A DNA stretch of 64,000 nt from Mesorhizobium loti (GTDB taxonomy: Bacteria; Pseudomonadota; Alphaproteobacteria; Rhizobiales; Rhizobiaceae). How positions within the stretch are numbered: the stretch's first letter is position 1; every line of letters starts with the position of its first letter. The stretch is taken from the NCBI GenBank assembly GCA_002356515.1, contig AP017605.1:496001-560000 (forward strand), in the 5' to 3' direction. Positions 16,845-25,312 of this stretch are shown one piece after another. The position numbers and the translations under genes are program-made. The notes below the pieces were generated by a model, which was not told where the DNA came from, did not search any database, and saw nothing but the letters and a program-made list of their open reading frames with translations.

Positions 16845-17800
16845 ATCTGCGCCACCCGGAAGCACGCCGCGGCGTGAGTGCCTATGCCGAGGTCGGGCTT
16901 GCCGGCCGCGCAGGGTTCGTAGTGAACCGGACAGCGCGGACCGAAGGCACAGCCTTGTGGCAAGCGCAGCAGCGACGGCGGCGAGCCGGGAATGGCCGGC
17001 AGGCGGCGCGGCTTTTCGCCGGTTAGGGGCGGGATCGAACCGAGCAGCGCACGTGTATAGGGATGCCGCGGGTCGGAAAACAGCTCCATGCGGCTGCCGC
17101 GCTCGACCACGCGACCCGCATACATGACCATCACCCGGTCGGCGAGTTCGGAAACCACGCCCATGTCATGGGTGATGAACACCACCGCCGATTTGTGCGT
17201 CGCGCGCAGCTTGCGCACGAGGTCGAGAATGCCGGCCTGCACGGTGACGTCGAGCGCCGTGGTCGGTTCGTCCGCCACCAGCAGCGCCGGATTGCAGGAT
17301 AGAGCCATCGCGATCACCGCGCGCTGGCGCATGCCGCCCGAAAGCTGGTGCGGATAGCGCGACATCGCCTCGTGCGGATTGGGAAAATTCACCTCGGCCA
17401 GCAGTTCTTCGACGCGCTCCATCGCCTTGGCCTTGCTGATATTTTGGTGCGCGCGGATCTGTTCGGCGATCTGCCAGCCGATCGTGTAGACCGGCGTCAG
17501 CGCCGTCATCGGATCCTGGAAGATCATCGCGATCTCGTTGCCGCGCAGGCGTCTGAGCTCACGCGGCGGCAGCCCGACGAGCTCGCGGCCCTTGTAGCGG
17601 ATCGAGCCTTCGATGCTGGCGTTGGGATCGGTGATGAGGCCCATCACCGCCAGCAGCGACACCGTCTTGCCGGAGCCAGACTCGCCGACGACACCGAGGA
17701 TCTCGCTTTCCTCGAGGTCGAAGGACACGCCATCGATGGCCCGCACCAGGCCGTCATTGGTGCGGAAGGATACTTTGAGGTCGCGCACCGACAGTATCAT
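16841..17800 (-). CDS. Peptide ABC transporter ATPase, DppD/OppD type (319 aa)
   Basis: Walker A is GESGSGKTV, the signature LSGGMRQRAVIAMA, Walker B LLVADEPTTALD, and the His switch HDMGVVSELADRV. The C-terminal oligopeptide-transporter extension (FGPRCPVHYEPCAAGKPDL) is present. It overlaps the permease gene upstream and the second ATPase downstream by 4 bases each. It forms the heterodimeric motor of the importer. Confidence 0.93.
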   Translation of the reverse strand: MILSVRDLKVSFRTNDGLVRAIDGVSFDLEESEILGVVGESGSGKTVSLLAVMGLITDPNASIEGSIRYKGRELVGLPPRELRRLRGNEIAMIFQDPMTALTPVYTIGWQIAEQIRAHQNISKAKAMERVEELLAEVNFPNPHEAMSRYPHQLSGGMRQRAVIAMALSCNPALLVADEPTTALDVTVQAGILDLVRKLRATHKSAVVFITHDMGVVSELADRVMVMYAGRVVERGSRMELFSDPRHPYTRALLGSIPPLTGEKPRRLPAIPGSPPSLLRLPQGCAFGPRCPVHYEPCAAGKPDLGIGTHAAACFRVAQI

Positions 17801-18768
17801 GAGGTCCTCAGGCGCGGATCGAGAAGGATGTAGACGAAATCGACGACCGCGTTGGCGATCACCACGAACATGGACGCGTACATCACCGTTGCCATGATCA
17901 TCGGCAGATCGAGGTTCTGCAGCGCGTCATAGGTGAGTTTGCCGATGCCGTGCAGTCCGAACACCACTTCGGTCAAAAGGGCCGAGCCGCCTACCAGCGC
18001 GCCGAAGTCCAGGCCGAACAAGGTGACGAAGGCGATGAGCGACGTGCGCAGGGCATGGCGCAGCAGGATGCGCGTCTCCGACAGGCCCTTGGCGCGGGCC
18101 GTGCGAATAAAGTCTTCCTGCAGGGATTCGATGATGGCCGCGCGCAGCACGCGCCCATAGATGCCGATGTACAGGATGGCCAGGGTGATCCACGGTATGA
18201 CCAGGGTCAGGAACCAGCCTTTCGGATCGTCGGAGAAATTCTTGTAGCCGAGTGGCGGTACCCACGAGAACGCCCAACTGTCATGGTAGCGGCTCTGGGT
18301 GATCAGGTTCATCACCTCGCCCAGCCAGTAGACCGGCATGGAAATGCCGAGCAGCCCGAGCGCCATCAGAAGCTTGTCCAGCCAGCTGTCGCGCGTGGCT
18401 GCGGCGACGATGCCGATGATGATGGAGACGACCACCCACAGGATCGCCGCTCCGAACACCAGCGAGAGCGTGACGGGAATGGAATCCATGACCGCCGGCA
18501 CCACCTTCCAGCCGCGATTGACGAAGGAGGTCAGATCGCCGGTGACGAAAATCTTCTCCATCATCTTCACGTATTGCACGTAGAGCGGCCGGTCGAAGCC
18601 AAAATTGTGGCGCACCGCTTCCAGCACTTCGGGCGATGCATTGCGACCGGCGATGCGCGCGGCCGGGTCTGCTCCCGGCGTCGCGAAGAAGATCAGGAAG
18701 ACGATGACCGAGATGCCGAACATCACGAACAGCATCTGACCGAAACGGCGCAGGATGGCGTAAAACAT
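17797..18768 (-). CDS. Peptide ABC transporter permease, DppB/OppB type (323 aa)
   Basis: The ATG at 18768 shares one base with the upstream stop (TGATG). Longer in-frame extensions only cover the neighbouring gene. The first helix lies at about residues 9-31, followed by a large periplasmic loop that begins with GADPAARIAGRNASPEVLEAVRH. The EAA-type cytoplasmic loop is seen as RTARAKGLSETRILLRHALR. About six helices in all, the usual topology of DppB proteins. It pairs with the permease at 18768-19784. Confidence 0.92.
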   Translation of the reverse strand: MFYAILRRFGQMLFVMFGISVIVFLIFFATPGADPAARIAGRNASPEVLEAVRHNFGFDRPLYVQYVKMMEKIFVTGDLTSFVNRGWKVVPAVMDSIPVTLSLVFGAAILWVVVSIIIGIVAAATRDSWLDKLLMALGLLGISMPVYWLGEVMNLITQSRYHDSWAFSWVPPLGYKNFSDDPKGWFLTLVIPWITLAILYIGIYGRVLRAAIIESLQEDFIRTARAKGLSETRILLRHALRTSLIAFVTLFGLDFGALVGGSALLTEVVFGLHGIGKLTYDALQNLDLPMIMATVMYASMFVVIANAVVDFVYILLDPRLRTS

Positions 18769-19784
18769 CAGTCGCGCCCCAGCCGAACCTTGGAGCGCGG
18801 ATCGAGCGCGTCGCGCAAGCCGTCGCCGAAGACATTGAGTGCCATGACGGAAACCGCGATCGCCAGGCCCGGCACCAGCGCCACCAGCGGCCTGGTGTAA
18901 AGCAGCGCCTGCCCGTCCTGGATGATGGTGCCCCAGCTGGCTGCCGGCGGCTGCACGCCGATCGACAGGAAGGAAAGTGCCGATTCCGTCAGCATGTTCA
19001 GCGCCATCATCAGCGGCACGAAGACAATCAGCGTGGTGGTGATGTTGGGTAGGATATCGCGCCACAGGATACGCCATCCCGGCACCCCCAGATTGATCGA
19101 GGCCAGCACGAATTCGCTGTGGCGCAGCGACAGCACCTGCCCGCGTATCGGCCGCGCCACATAGGGTATGTAGACGATGCCGATGATGATGACCGGCAGC
19201 CACAGGCTGCCGGACTCAATCTCGATCGGCCCGATCGAGATGCCTTGCGCGATGGTGACGATGGAAAGCGAGATCGCCAGCAGATAGATCGGGAACGCCC
19301 ACAGCACATCCAGCAGGCGCGACAGCACCGTGTCGGTGATGCCGCCGAAATAGCCGGCGATCAATCCCGCCGCCGTGCCGATGATCAGCGTGAAGATGGT
19401 GGCCGCCGCGGAGATCAGCAGCGAGCTCAGCCCACCATAGAGCATCCGGGCCATGACATCGCGCCCCTGGCTGTCGGCGCCGAGGAAGTAATTGCCAAGC
19501 CGCCAGGTCGGACCGAGCGGCGTGTAGCCAAGCCCGAGCCCCTCGGTCGACTGTTCCATCACCGGAACGTCAACGCCGTCGATCTGGATGACGGCGTCGA
19601 GCGTCGAGGCGAAGGGGTCCACGCCTGCCCATTTCGCATAAAGAGGCGCGCTGAGGCAGGCCAGCACGATGAGGAGGAACACGGCCAGGGATGCCATGGC
19701 AGCCCTGTCCCTTGCCAGCTTGGCAAACGCGACGGCCCAGGGCCCTCGCGTCCTGCGCGGCATGGCGACGGCTTGGTTCGACAA
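18768..19784 (-). CDS. Peptide ABC transporter permease, DppC/OppC type (338 aa)
   Basis: The N-terminal hydrophilic stretch MSNQAVAMPRRTRGPW precedes the first helix. GLGYTPLGPTWRLGNYFLGADSQGRDVMARMLYG is the DppC signature (GTDxxGRDxxxR) region. Several helices and an EAA loop (LASINLGVPGWRILWRDILPN) follow. It lies 22 bases after the binding-protein gene and overlaps dppB by one base. Confidence 0.92.
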   Translation of the reverse strand: MSNQAVAMPRRTRGPWAVAFAKLARDRAAMASLAVFLLIVLACLSAPLYAKWAGVDPFASTLDAVIQIDGVDVPVMEQSTEGLGLGYTPLGPTWRLGNYFLGADSQGRDVMARMLYGGLSSLLISAAATIFTLIIGTAAGLIAGYFGGITDTVLSRLLDVLWAFPIYLLAISLSIVTIAQGISIGPIEIESGSLWLPVIIIGIVYIPYVARPIRGQVLSLRHSEFVLASINLGVPGWRILWRDILPNITTTLIVFVPLMMALNMLTESALSFLSIGVQPPAASWGTIIQDGQALLYTRPLVALVPGLAIAVSVMALNVFGDGLRDALDPRSKVRLGRD

Positions 19785-19806
19785 GGACGTGTCCCTCCGC
19801 AGCTCG

Positions 19807-21468
19807 TTACTGCACCCAGGACTGGGTGATCATCCAGTTGAACTGCCGGTTGAACTTGAAATTGCCAACCCGTTTGCTGACGAAGTCAAGCCGCTTCGGC
19901 GTGAAGAGGCCGACGGCCGGTGCCTTGTCCGTGACCTCTCTGTCGATTTCGGCCCACATTTTGTCGGCGGCTTTCTGGTCGGTTACGCCAAGGTCCAGCG
20001 CCTTCTGCATCTTGGCGTCGATGTCCTTGTCGCAGAAGCCGGCGATGTTGATCGAGGCATCCGAACCTTCACGGAAGGAGGCGCAGCTGAACAGGATGTT
20101 CAGAAAGTCGGAAGCCGCAGGATAATCCTTGTACCACTGGGTGATCGACATCTGCACTTTGTTGTTGGTGTTCTGGATGTAGGTGAACTGGATGTTGGAC
20201 GAGATCGGCTTGACATCGGCCACATAGCCGATGCTGGTCAGCACGCTCTGCAGATAGACGCCGATGGAGCGTGAGATGGCGGTGTCCTCAGCGATGATGG
20301 TCACCTTCTGACCCTTGGTGCCGGATTCCTCGACGAGCTGCTTTGCCTTGTCGAGATCGGGCGCCGACCATTTGGCGCCGGGGTTCTTGGTGAAGGGGCA
20401 ATAGTCCTCATGGCCGGGGAAATCCGGCGGCAGGACCTGGCAGACCGGCGAAGCCAGCACCTTGCCGCCGAACAGCTTGACCAGCGTGTTGCGGTCGACC
20501 GCGTAGGCAACGGCCTGGCGCGCTTTTTCGTTGTCGAAGGGTGCCAGACGGTTGTTCAGCGGCGCATACCACCAGGCCGAAAGCGGCGAGATGTGCAACT
20601 GGTCCATGGACTTGCTGCCAAGTTCGCCCAGGCGGTCGCTGGGCAGCGCGTCGAACATCCAGTCCGCTTCGCCGTTCTGGATCGCCGTGACGGCCGCTTC
20701 CTCGGACAGGCCGAAATCATATTGTACGACATCCGGGTAACCGTCCGGCTGCGCTTCCTCGCTCCACTGCTTGAAGTTCGGATTGCGCGACACCGTCATG
20801 CCTTTGTTGGGGTCGAAGGCGGAGATCATGTACGCACCGGTGCTGGGGATGGGCTTGGAGCCCATGTCTTCGGTGGGCGTGTCCGCCGGCAGGACCACGG
20901 CGTGCGGCAAGGCAAGCTTGTAGAGGATCTCGGCGTCGGGCTTGGTGAGATTGAGGGTGATGGTGCCGGCGGCTTCATCGCCGACAACGCCGCCTTCCAG
21001 CGTGCAGCTCTTGGCGTCGGCCAGGCATTTGTCGGCGCCGACGATGCCGGCATAGAAGGTGCCGGAGGTCGGCCCGGAAACCTTGAAGATGCGCTGGAAG
21101 GAGGCGACGACGTCCTTCACGCCCATATCCTGGCCGCTGGAGAACTTGATGCCCTTGCGCAGCTTGAAGGTGAAGGTCTTGCCGTCATTCGTAACCGTAG
21201 GCAGCGCCTCGGCCAGATCGGGGACGATGGTGAAGCCGTCCATGCCTTCGGCCTTGCGGAAGGCCACGAGGCCGTCATAGATCGGCTGGTACATCTGCCA
21301 ACCCTGGTCGGTGTAGTTGATGTGCGGATCGAGCGTTCCCGCTGCCGAACGGGCCAGCAGCCGGATGGTGCCGCCTCGGTGCTCCTTGAGGTATTCAGCC
21401 TGTGCCGGGGCGAGCCACGTACCGGCCAGCAATGCCGCGGCTGACGCCGCAAAAAGCAGTTTCTTCAT
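19807..21468 (-). CDS. Peptide ABC transporter substrate-binding protein, family 5 (553 aa)
   Basis: A signal peptide (MKKLLFAASAAALLAGTWLAPAQA) is followed by the family-5 fold: GGTIRLLARSAAGTLDPHINYTDQGWQMYQPIYDGL near the N-terminus, LRKGIKFSSGQDMGVKDVVASF, and a long C-terminal lobe. SBP family 5 members bind di- or oligopeptides, sometimes opines or nickel. Two peptidase genes directly upstream on the same strand support a peptide ligand. It sits 18 bases after the iminopeptidase-like gene. Confidence 0.92.
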   Translation of the reverse strand: MKKLLFAASAAALLAGTWLAPAQAEYLKEHRGGTIRLLARSAAGTLDPHINYTDQGWQMYQPIYDGLVAFRKAEGMDGFTIVPDLAEALPTVTNDGKTFTFKLRKGIKFSSGQDMGVKDVVASFQRIFKVSGPTSGTFYAGIVGADKCLADAKSCTLEGGVVGDEAAGTITLNLTKPDAEILYKLALPHAVVLPADTPTEDMGSKPIPSTGAYMISAFDPNKGMTVSRNPNFKQWSEEAQPDGYPDVVQYDFGLSEEAAVTAIQNGEADWMFDALPSDRLGELGSKSMDQLHISPLSAWWYAPLNNRLAPFDNEKARQAVAYAVDRNTLVKLFGGKVLASPVCQVLPPDFPGHEDYCPFTKNPGAKWSAPDLDKAKQLVEESGTKGQKVTIIAEDTAISRSIGVYLQSVLTSIGYVADVKPISSNIQFTYIQNTNNKVQMSITQWYKDYPAASDFLNILFSCASFREGSDASINIAGFCDKDIDAKMQKALDLGVTDQKAADKMWAEIDREVTDKAPAVGLFTPKRLDFVSKRVGNFKFNRQFNWMITQSWVQ

Positions 21469-21486
21469 GTTTTATTCCCCTTTTTC

Positions 21487-22389
21487 TCAGTTGTCGTTGT
21501 CGTCCAGGAAGTCTCCCACCACCCGCATGCACGCCTCTTGCTCCTCGACATGCGGCATGTGGCTGGAATGCTCGAATATCTCCCAGTGCGATCCTTTGAT
21601 GCCGTCCTTGAACGGCTGCACGGTCGCTGGCGTCGCCTCGTCGTAGCGTCCGGAGATGATCAGCGTCGGAACATCGACGGCCTGCAGGCGATCGATGATG
21701 CTCCAATTCCTCAGGGTTCCGATGACATGGAACTCGTTCGGCCCATTCATCAGATGATAGACGGTCGGATTGCGTGCGATCTGGGCGAAGGTCTCCGTCA
21801 CCTCGGGCGGGAACGGCACGCGGCAGACATGCCGTTCGTAGAACCGCATCGTCGCTTCCTGGTAGGCCGGATCGTCCGTCGTGCCGGCCTGTTCGTGCCG
21901 GGTCAGTGTCTCCTGCACATCCACGGGCAGGTCGGCGCGCAGGCGGTCGGCTTCTTCGACCCACAGCTTCATCGAAGCCGGTGAGTTGGCGATGGTCAGC
22001 GACTTCAGGCCTTTCGGCCGCGTGACCCCATATTCGGCGCCCAGCATGCCGCCCCAGCTCTGCCCCAGCACATGGAAGCCTGCGCGGATGCCAAGATGAT
22101 CGATCAGGTTTTCAAGCTCGTCGATGAAGAGCCGGGGTGTCCAGAAATCGGCGCCCTTCTGCGGCAACAATGTGGAATTGCCGCAACCCAACTGGTCGTA
22201 GTGGATGACGGCGCGGCCTCGTCGGGCAAGAAGCTTGTAGGCATCGACATAGTTGTGGGCAGCGCCTGGCCCGCCATGCAGGATTACCACCGGGGCCTTG
22301 TCGGCATCGAGGTTGCCAGAGATTCGATACCAGGTTTCATAGCTGCCAAAGGTGGCACGCCCTTCCCTGCCAATGATCTCAGACGACAT
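21487..22389 (-). CDS. Proline iminopeptidase-like alpha/beta hydrolase (300 aa)
   Basis: A S33-type alpha/beta hydrolase: oxyanion HGGPGAAHNY, nucleophile elbow GQSWGG, acid in SGRYDEATP, and catalytic His in SSHMPHVEE. Members release N-terminal proline or act on amino-acid amides; 300 aa is the normal size. It has no signal peptide, so it is cytoplasmic. It lies between an aminopeptidase gene (54-base gap) and the peptide-binding protein gene (18-base gap), so it probably degrades the imported peptides. Confidence 0.87.
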   Translation of the reverse strand: MSSEIIGREGRATFGSYETWYRISGNLDADKAPVVILHGGPGAAHNYVDAYKLLARRGRAVIHYDQLGCGNSTLLPQKGADFWTPRLFIDELENLIDHLGIRAGFHVLGQSWGGMLGAEYGVTRPKGLKSLTIANSPASMKLWVEEADRLRADLPVDVQETLTRHEQAGTTDDPAYQEATMRFYERHVCRVPFPPEVTETFAQIARNPTVYHLMNGPNEFHVIGTLRNWSIIDRLQAVDVPTLIISGRYDEATPATVQPFKDGIKGSHWEIFEHSSHMPHVEEQEACMRVVGDFLDDNDN

Positions 22390-22443
22390 CCCGATTTCCC
22401 ATCCCGTTTGAACGCATTTCGTGTTGTCCGTAACAGCAGGCGC

Positions 22444-23970
22444 CTAGTTCACCCTGGCCTGCACCCACTCTTCCAGCATCTGGACGCCGAACGCCGTGGC
22501 GCCTTCGCGCCCGAGCGGCCGATCCTTGTCGGCCATTTCCTTGCCGGCGATATCGAGATGCACCCAGGGACGATCCTCGGTGAAATGGCGCAGGAACGCC
22601 GCCGCGTAGGGCGCGTCACCGTCTTCCATGTCCTTGGCGTGGTGCCGGATATCGGCGAAGGGCGATTGCAAGCCCTCGTCATAGGCTTTGTCGAGCGGCA
22701 GTTGCCAGAACCGCTCGCCGACCGTTTCCCCCGCAGCGATCATCTGCGACGCGATGGCATCGTCGGTACTGAAGAGACCCGCAAAGACCGATCCCAGGCC
22801 GCGCATCACCGAATAGGTCAGCGTGGCCAGATCGACGATCACCGAGGGGTTGAAGCGCGAGGCGGCATAGTAGAGGCAATCGGCCAGGATCAGGCGCCCC
22901 TCCGCGTCCGTATCGAACACCTCGACCGTCTGACCCGAAGCCGTGGTGATGATGTCGCGCGGCTTGAGCGCGGTGCCGGATGGCATGTTTTCGGCGATGC
23001 CAAGCACACCGATCGCATGCACCGGACTGCCTTGCCGGGCGAGCGCGATCAGCAGACCGACGACGGCCGCCGCACCGCCCATGTCGGCCTTCATGTCGAA
23101 CATCTGCTCGCCCCGCTTGATGCAGAGGCCGCCGGAGTCAAAGCACACGCCCTTGCCGACGAAAGCCATCGGCTGGGAAGGAGCGCCCTTGCCGCGATAG
23201 CGCAGCACAGCGACGCGCGGCGGCCGCGCCGACCCGGAGCCCACGGCCAGGATCGCGTTCATGCCGAGTTCCTTCAGCCGCGACGTATCGAGTATCTCGA
23301 CATCGATGCCAGCTTCGCGCAGCGGCTCCAGATGATCGTGGAAATTGTCGGGATGGAGATGGTTCGGCGGCAAATTGACCAGCGTGCGCGCATATTCGAC
23401 GCCATCGGCAATGGCATTGATCCGCGCCAGCGCCGGGGTCAGTTCCGCACCGTTTGCTCCGACCAGTTGCACCCGCAAGGTGCGATCCGAGCCCGCGCCC
23501 TGGCGTCGGTTGCGCATGTCGAAACGATAGCGCCGCAGCCGCATGCCAAGGGCGACGCGTGCCAGGATTTCGGCTGCGGGCAGGTCGACACCGTCGATCG
23601 GGTCTAGGACAAGCGTGGCCGCGCATTCGCACTTGCCTTCCAGATGCGCGGCAAGCAAACCGCCGGCGCGTGCCAGTGACAGCGCGCTGACGGCTTCGGC
23701 TTTGCCCAGGGCCAGGACGATCACGCGCCGGGCCGATACGCCCTGCGGGGCGATGAGATCGATGCAGGTGCCGGATTCGGCCAAGGCAGCCGGATCGGAG
23801 CAGGCACGCGACAGTATCCCGCCCATCTCAGCGTCCAGTGCCGCTGCCCTGGGGCCAAAGCCTGCCTGGGCCGTTTGCAAGATCACGACGACAGAGGTTT
23901 CCGCGGAAATCTCGTCCGCCGTTTCAAAGACCGGCACTGGCGATTGAGGCATAGACTGGCATTCTCCCAT
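22444..23970 (-). CDS. Leucyl aminopeptidase, M17 family (508 aa)
   Basis: The M17 metal-binding signature NTDAEGRLILAD is written here as DTDAEGRLILADCLYY, preceded by the catalytic FVGKGVCFDSGGLCIK with its Lys and Asp ligands, and MKADMGGAAAVVGL. The enzyme removes N-terminal residues using two metal ions as a hexamer. The N-terminal substrate-inert domain is present. The ATG at 23970 follows GGAGG; an in-frame ATG at 23952 is an alternative. It is the first gene of the peptide operon and is divergent from the LysR gene. A second housekeeping pepA probably exists elsewhere. Confidence 0.92.
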   Translation of the reverse strand: MGECQSMPQSPVPVFETADEISAETSVVVILQTAQAGFGPRAAALDAEMGGILSRACSDPAALAESGTCIDLIAPQGVSARRVIVLALGKAEAVSALSLARAGGLLAAHLEGKCECAATLVLDPIDGVDLPAAEILARVALGMRLRRYRFDMRNRRQGAGSDRTLRVQLVGANGAELTPALARINAIADGVEYARTLVNLPPNHLHPDNFHDHLEPLREAGIDVEILDTSRLKELGMNAILAVGSGSARPPRVAVLRYRGKGAPSQPMAFVGKGVCFDSGGLCIKRGEQMFDMKADMGGAAAVVGLLIALARQGSPVHAIGVLGIAENMPSGTALKPRDIITTASGQTVEVFDTDAEGRLILADCLYYAASRFNPSVIVDLATLTYSVMRGLGSVFAGLFSTDDAIASQMIAAGETVGERFWQLPLDKAYDEGLQSPFADIRHHAKDMEDGDAPYAAAFLRHFTEDRPWVHLDIAGKEMADKDRPLGREGATAFGVQMLEEWVQARVN

Positions 23971-24175
23971 TTGCCTATGACCTCCAGCCTTGGCGCAGCG
24001 TGCATTACGCGCAAAGCTTCGCCCGCCAATGGCGGAAACCGGTTGGGCTGGTCTCTGCCGTTGGTGGAATGGTGCCGGAGGCCCCGAATAATTGTTTTCA
24101 GATGGCGACTTGGTCGCTCTTGCCTTTTGGGTATCCCTGAACAGGCCACGCGATCAAACGCCAATTTTGCCCAAG

Positions 24176-24198
24176 TCGATTGACAAAAACTCAATCGA
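24176..24198. promoter_or_regulatory. Perfect inverted repeat, candidate LysR operator
   Basis: TCGATTG and CAATCGA form a 7-bp perfect dyad separated by 9 bases (23 bp in all). It ends 17 bases before the LysR start and lies in the 245-base divergent region with the peptidase/ABC operon. Size and position suit autoregulation plus control of the divergent operon. Confidence 0.55.
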
Positions 24199-24215
24199 CA
24201 ATTCATGATTGTCCA

Positions 24216-25118
24216 ATGGCCCTACCCTCACTCAACGGCATGCGCGCTTTCGAGGCCGCCGCACGCCTCGGCAGCGTCAAGGACGCAGCCGAGGAACTGC
24301 ATTTGACGCCCTCTGCCATCAGCCGTCACATCCGAGCGCTTGAAAGAAATCTCGGCCAGGATCTGTTCGAGCGCGGCTTTCGCCAGATCACGCCGACCAT
24401 CCGGGGCTCTTATTATGCGCGCAGCCTCTCCGAAGCGTTCGAGGCCATCTGGCGCGCTACCGACGATGTCAGCCTCGCCGACGGCCCGAGCCACAGCAGA
24501 ACGCAACGTGTCCGGGTCCTTTGCGTGCCGGCAGTCCTGAACCTTTGGCTGGCGGACAGGTTGCCGAACTTTCGCAAGCTGCATCCGGCGGTGGAGCTGG
24601 AGATCTCGACGTCGGGCAAGCGCGCCAACTTCGATTTGGCCATTGTCGACGAGTTTGTCTATAAGGCCGGCCCGGCCTTGACGCTGCTGATCCCGCTGGT
24701 CCTGACGCCGGTTTGTGCGCCCTCGCTGCTCGAAGGACCGGTGCCGCTGCGGTCACCCGCCGATCTGGTCAACCATCACCTGATCCACGAGTGCGAGTCC
24801 ATGAGATGGAGGCGTTGGCTGGAGCAGGAAGGCGTTTTGGACACGACGCCGAAATCCAGCACGACGCTGGATGACTGCACGCTGATCATGCGCGAGGCGA
24901 TCAATGGCGCCGGAATAGCGCTTGCCGATACGATGATGGCACAGGATTTTCTGCAGCAGGGCAAACTTGTCGCGCCGTTTGACGCCCGTCATACCTACCC
25001 GGCCGGCATCTACCTGCACCAGCGGCGCAGCATCGGCAACAAGCCGGGCACCGGCCTGTTTCAGGATTGGCTGTTGTCCGAAGTCGAAGACCACAAGCGA
25101 GTGATGGCTATCGCTTAG
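24216..25118 (+). CDS. LysR-family transcriptional regulator, GcvA-like (300 aa)
   Basis: The ATG at 24216 gives the usual start MALPSLNGMRAFEAAARLGS; an ATG-free extension to 24180 has no ribosome site. The N-terminal winged HTH (AAEELHLTPSAISRHIRALERNLGQDLFERG) is of the GcvA subgroup. The remainder is the effector-binding domain. It is divergent from the peptide uptake and hydrolysis operon, so it likely controls that operon, perhaps sensing an amino acid or peptide; it may also affect the permease gene at 25313. Confidence 0.9.
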   Translation: MALPSLNGMRAFEAAARLGSVKDAAEELHLTPSAISRHIRALERNLGQDLFERGFRQITPTIRGSYYARSLSEAFEAIWRATDDVSLADGPSHSRTQRVRVLCVPAVLNLWLADRLPNFRKLHPAVELEISTSGKRANFDLAIVDEFVYKAGPALTLLIPLVLTPVCAPSLLEGPVPLRSPADLVNHHLIHECESMRWRRWLEQEGVLDTTPKSSTTLDDCTLIMREAINGAGIALADTMMAQDFLQQGKLVAPFDARHTYPAGIYLHQRRSIGNKPGTGLFQDWLLSEVEDHKRVMAIA

Positions 25119-25312
25119 CCAAAATTCGAATCACTCGCCCCATGGAATTCAACAGCGGCTCACCATTGCGCCCCCTCGATAATCGCGGTTCGCATTGAAT
25201 ATCTTTAAGGCCAAAGCCGGCAAATGGGTTGCTTGTCGGTTCCCCTGCGTCAGGCTTAACCTGCACGGCCATCGCGTGGAGGCGCGTGGCCAATCAAGGG
25301 GAGGACATTGCA

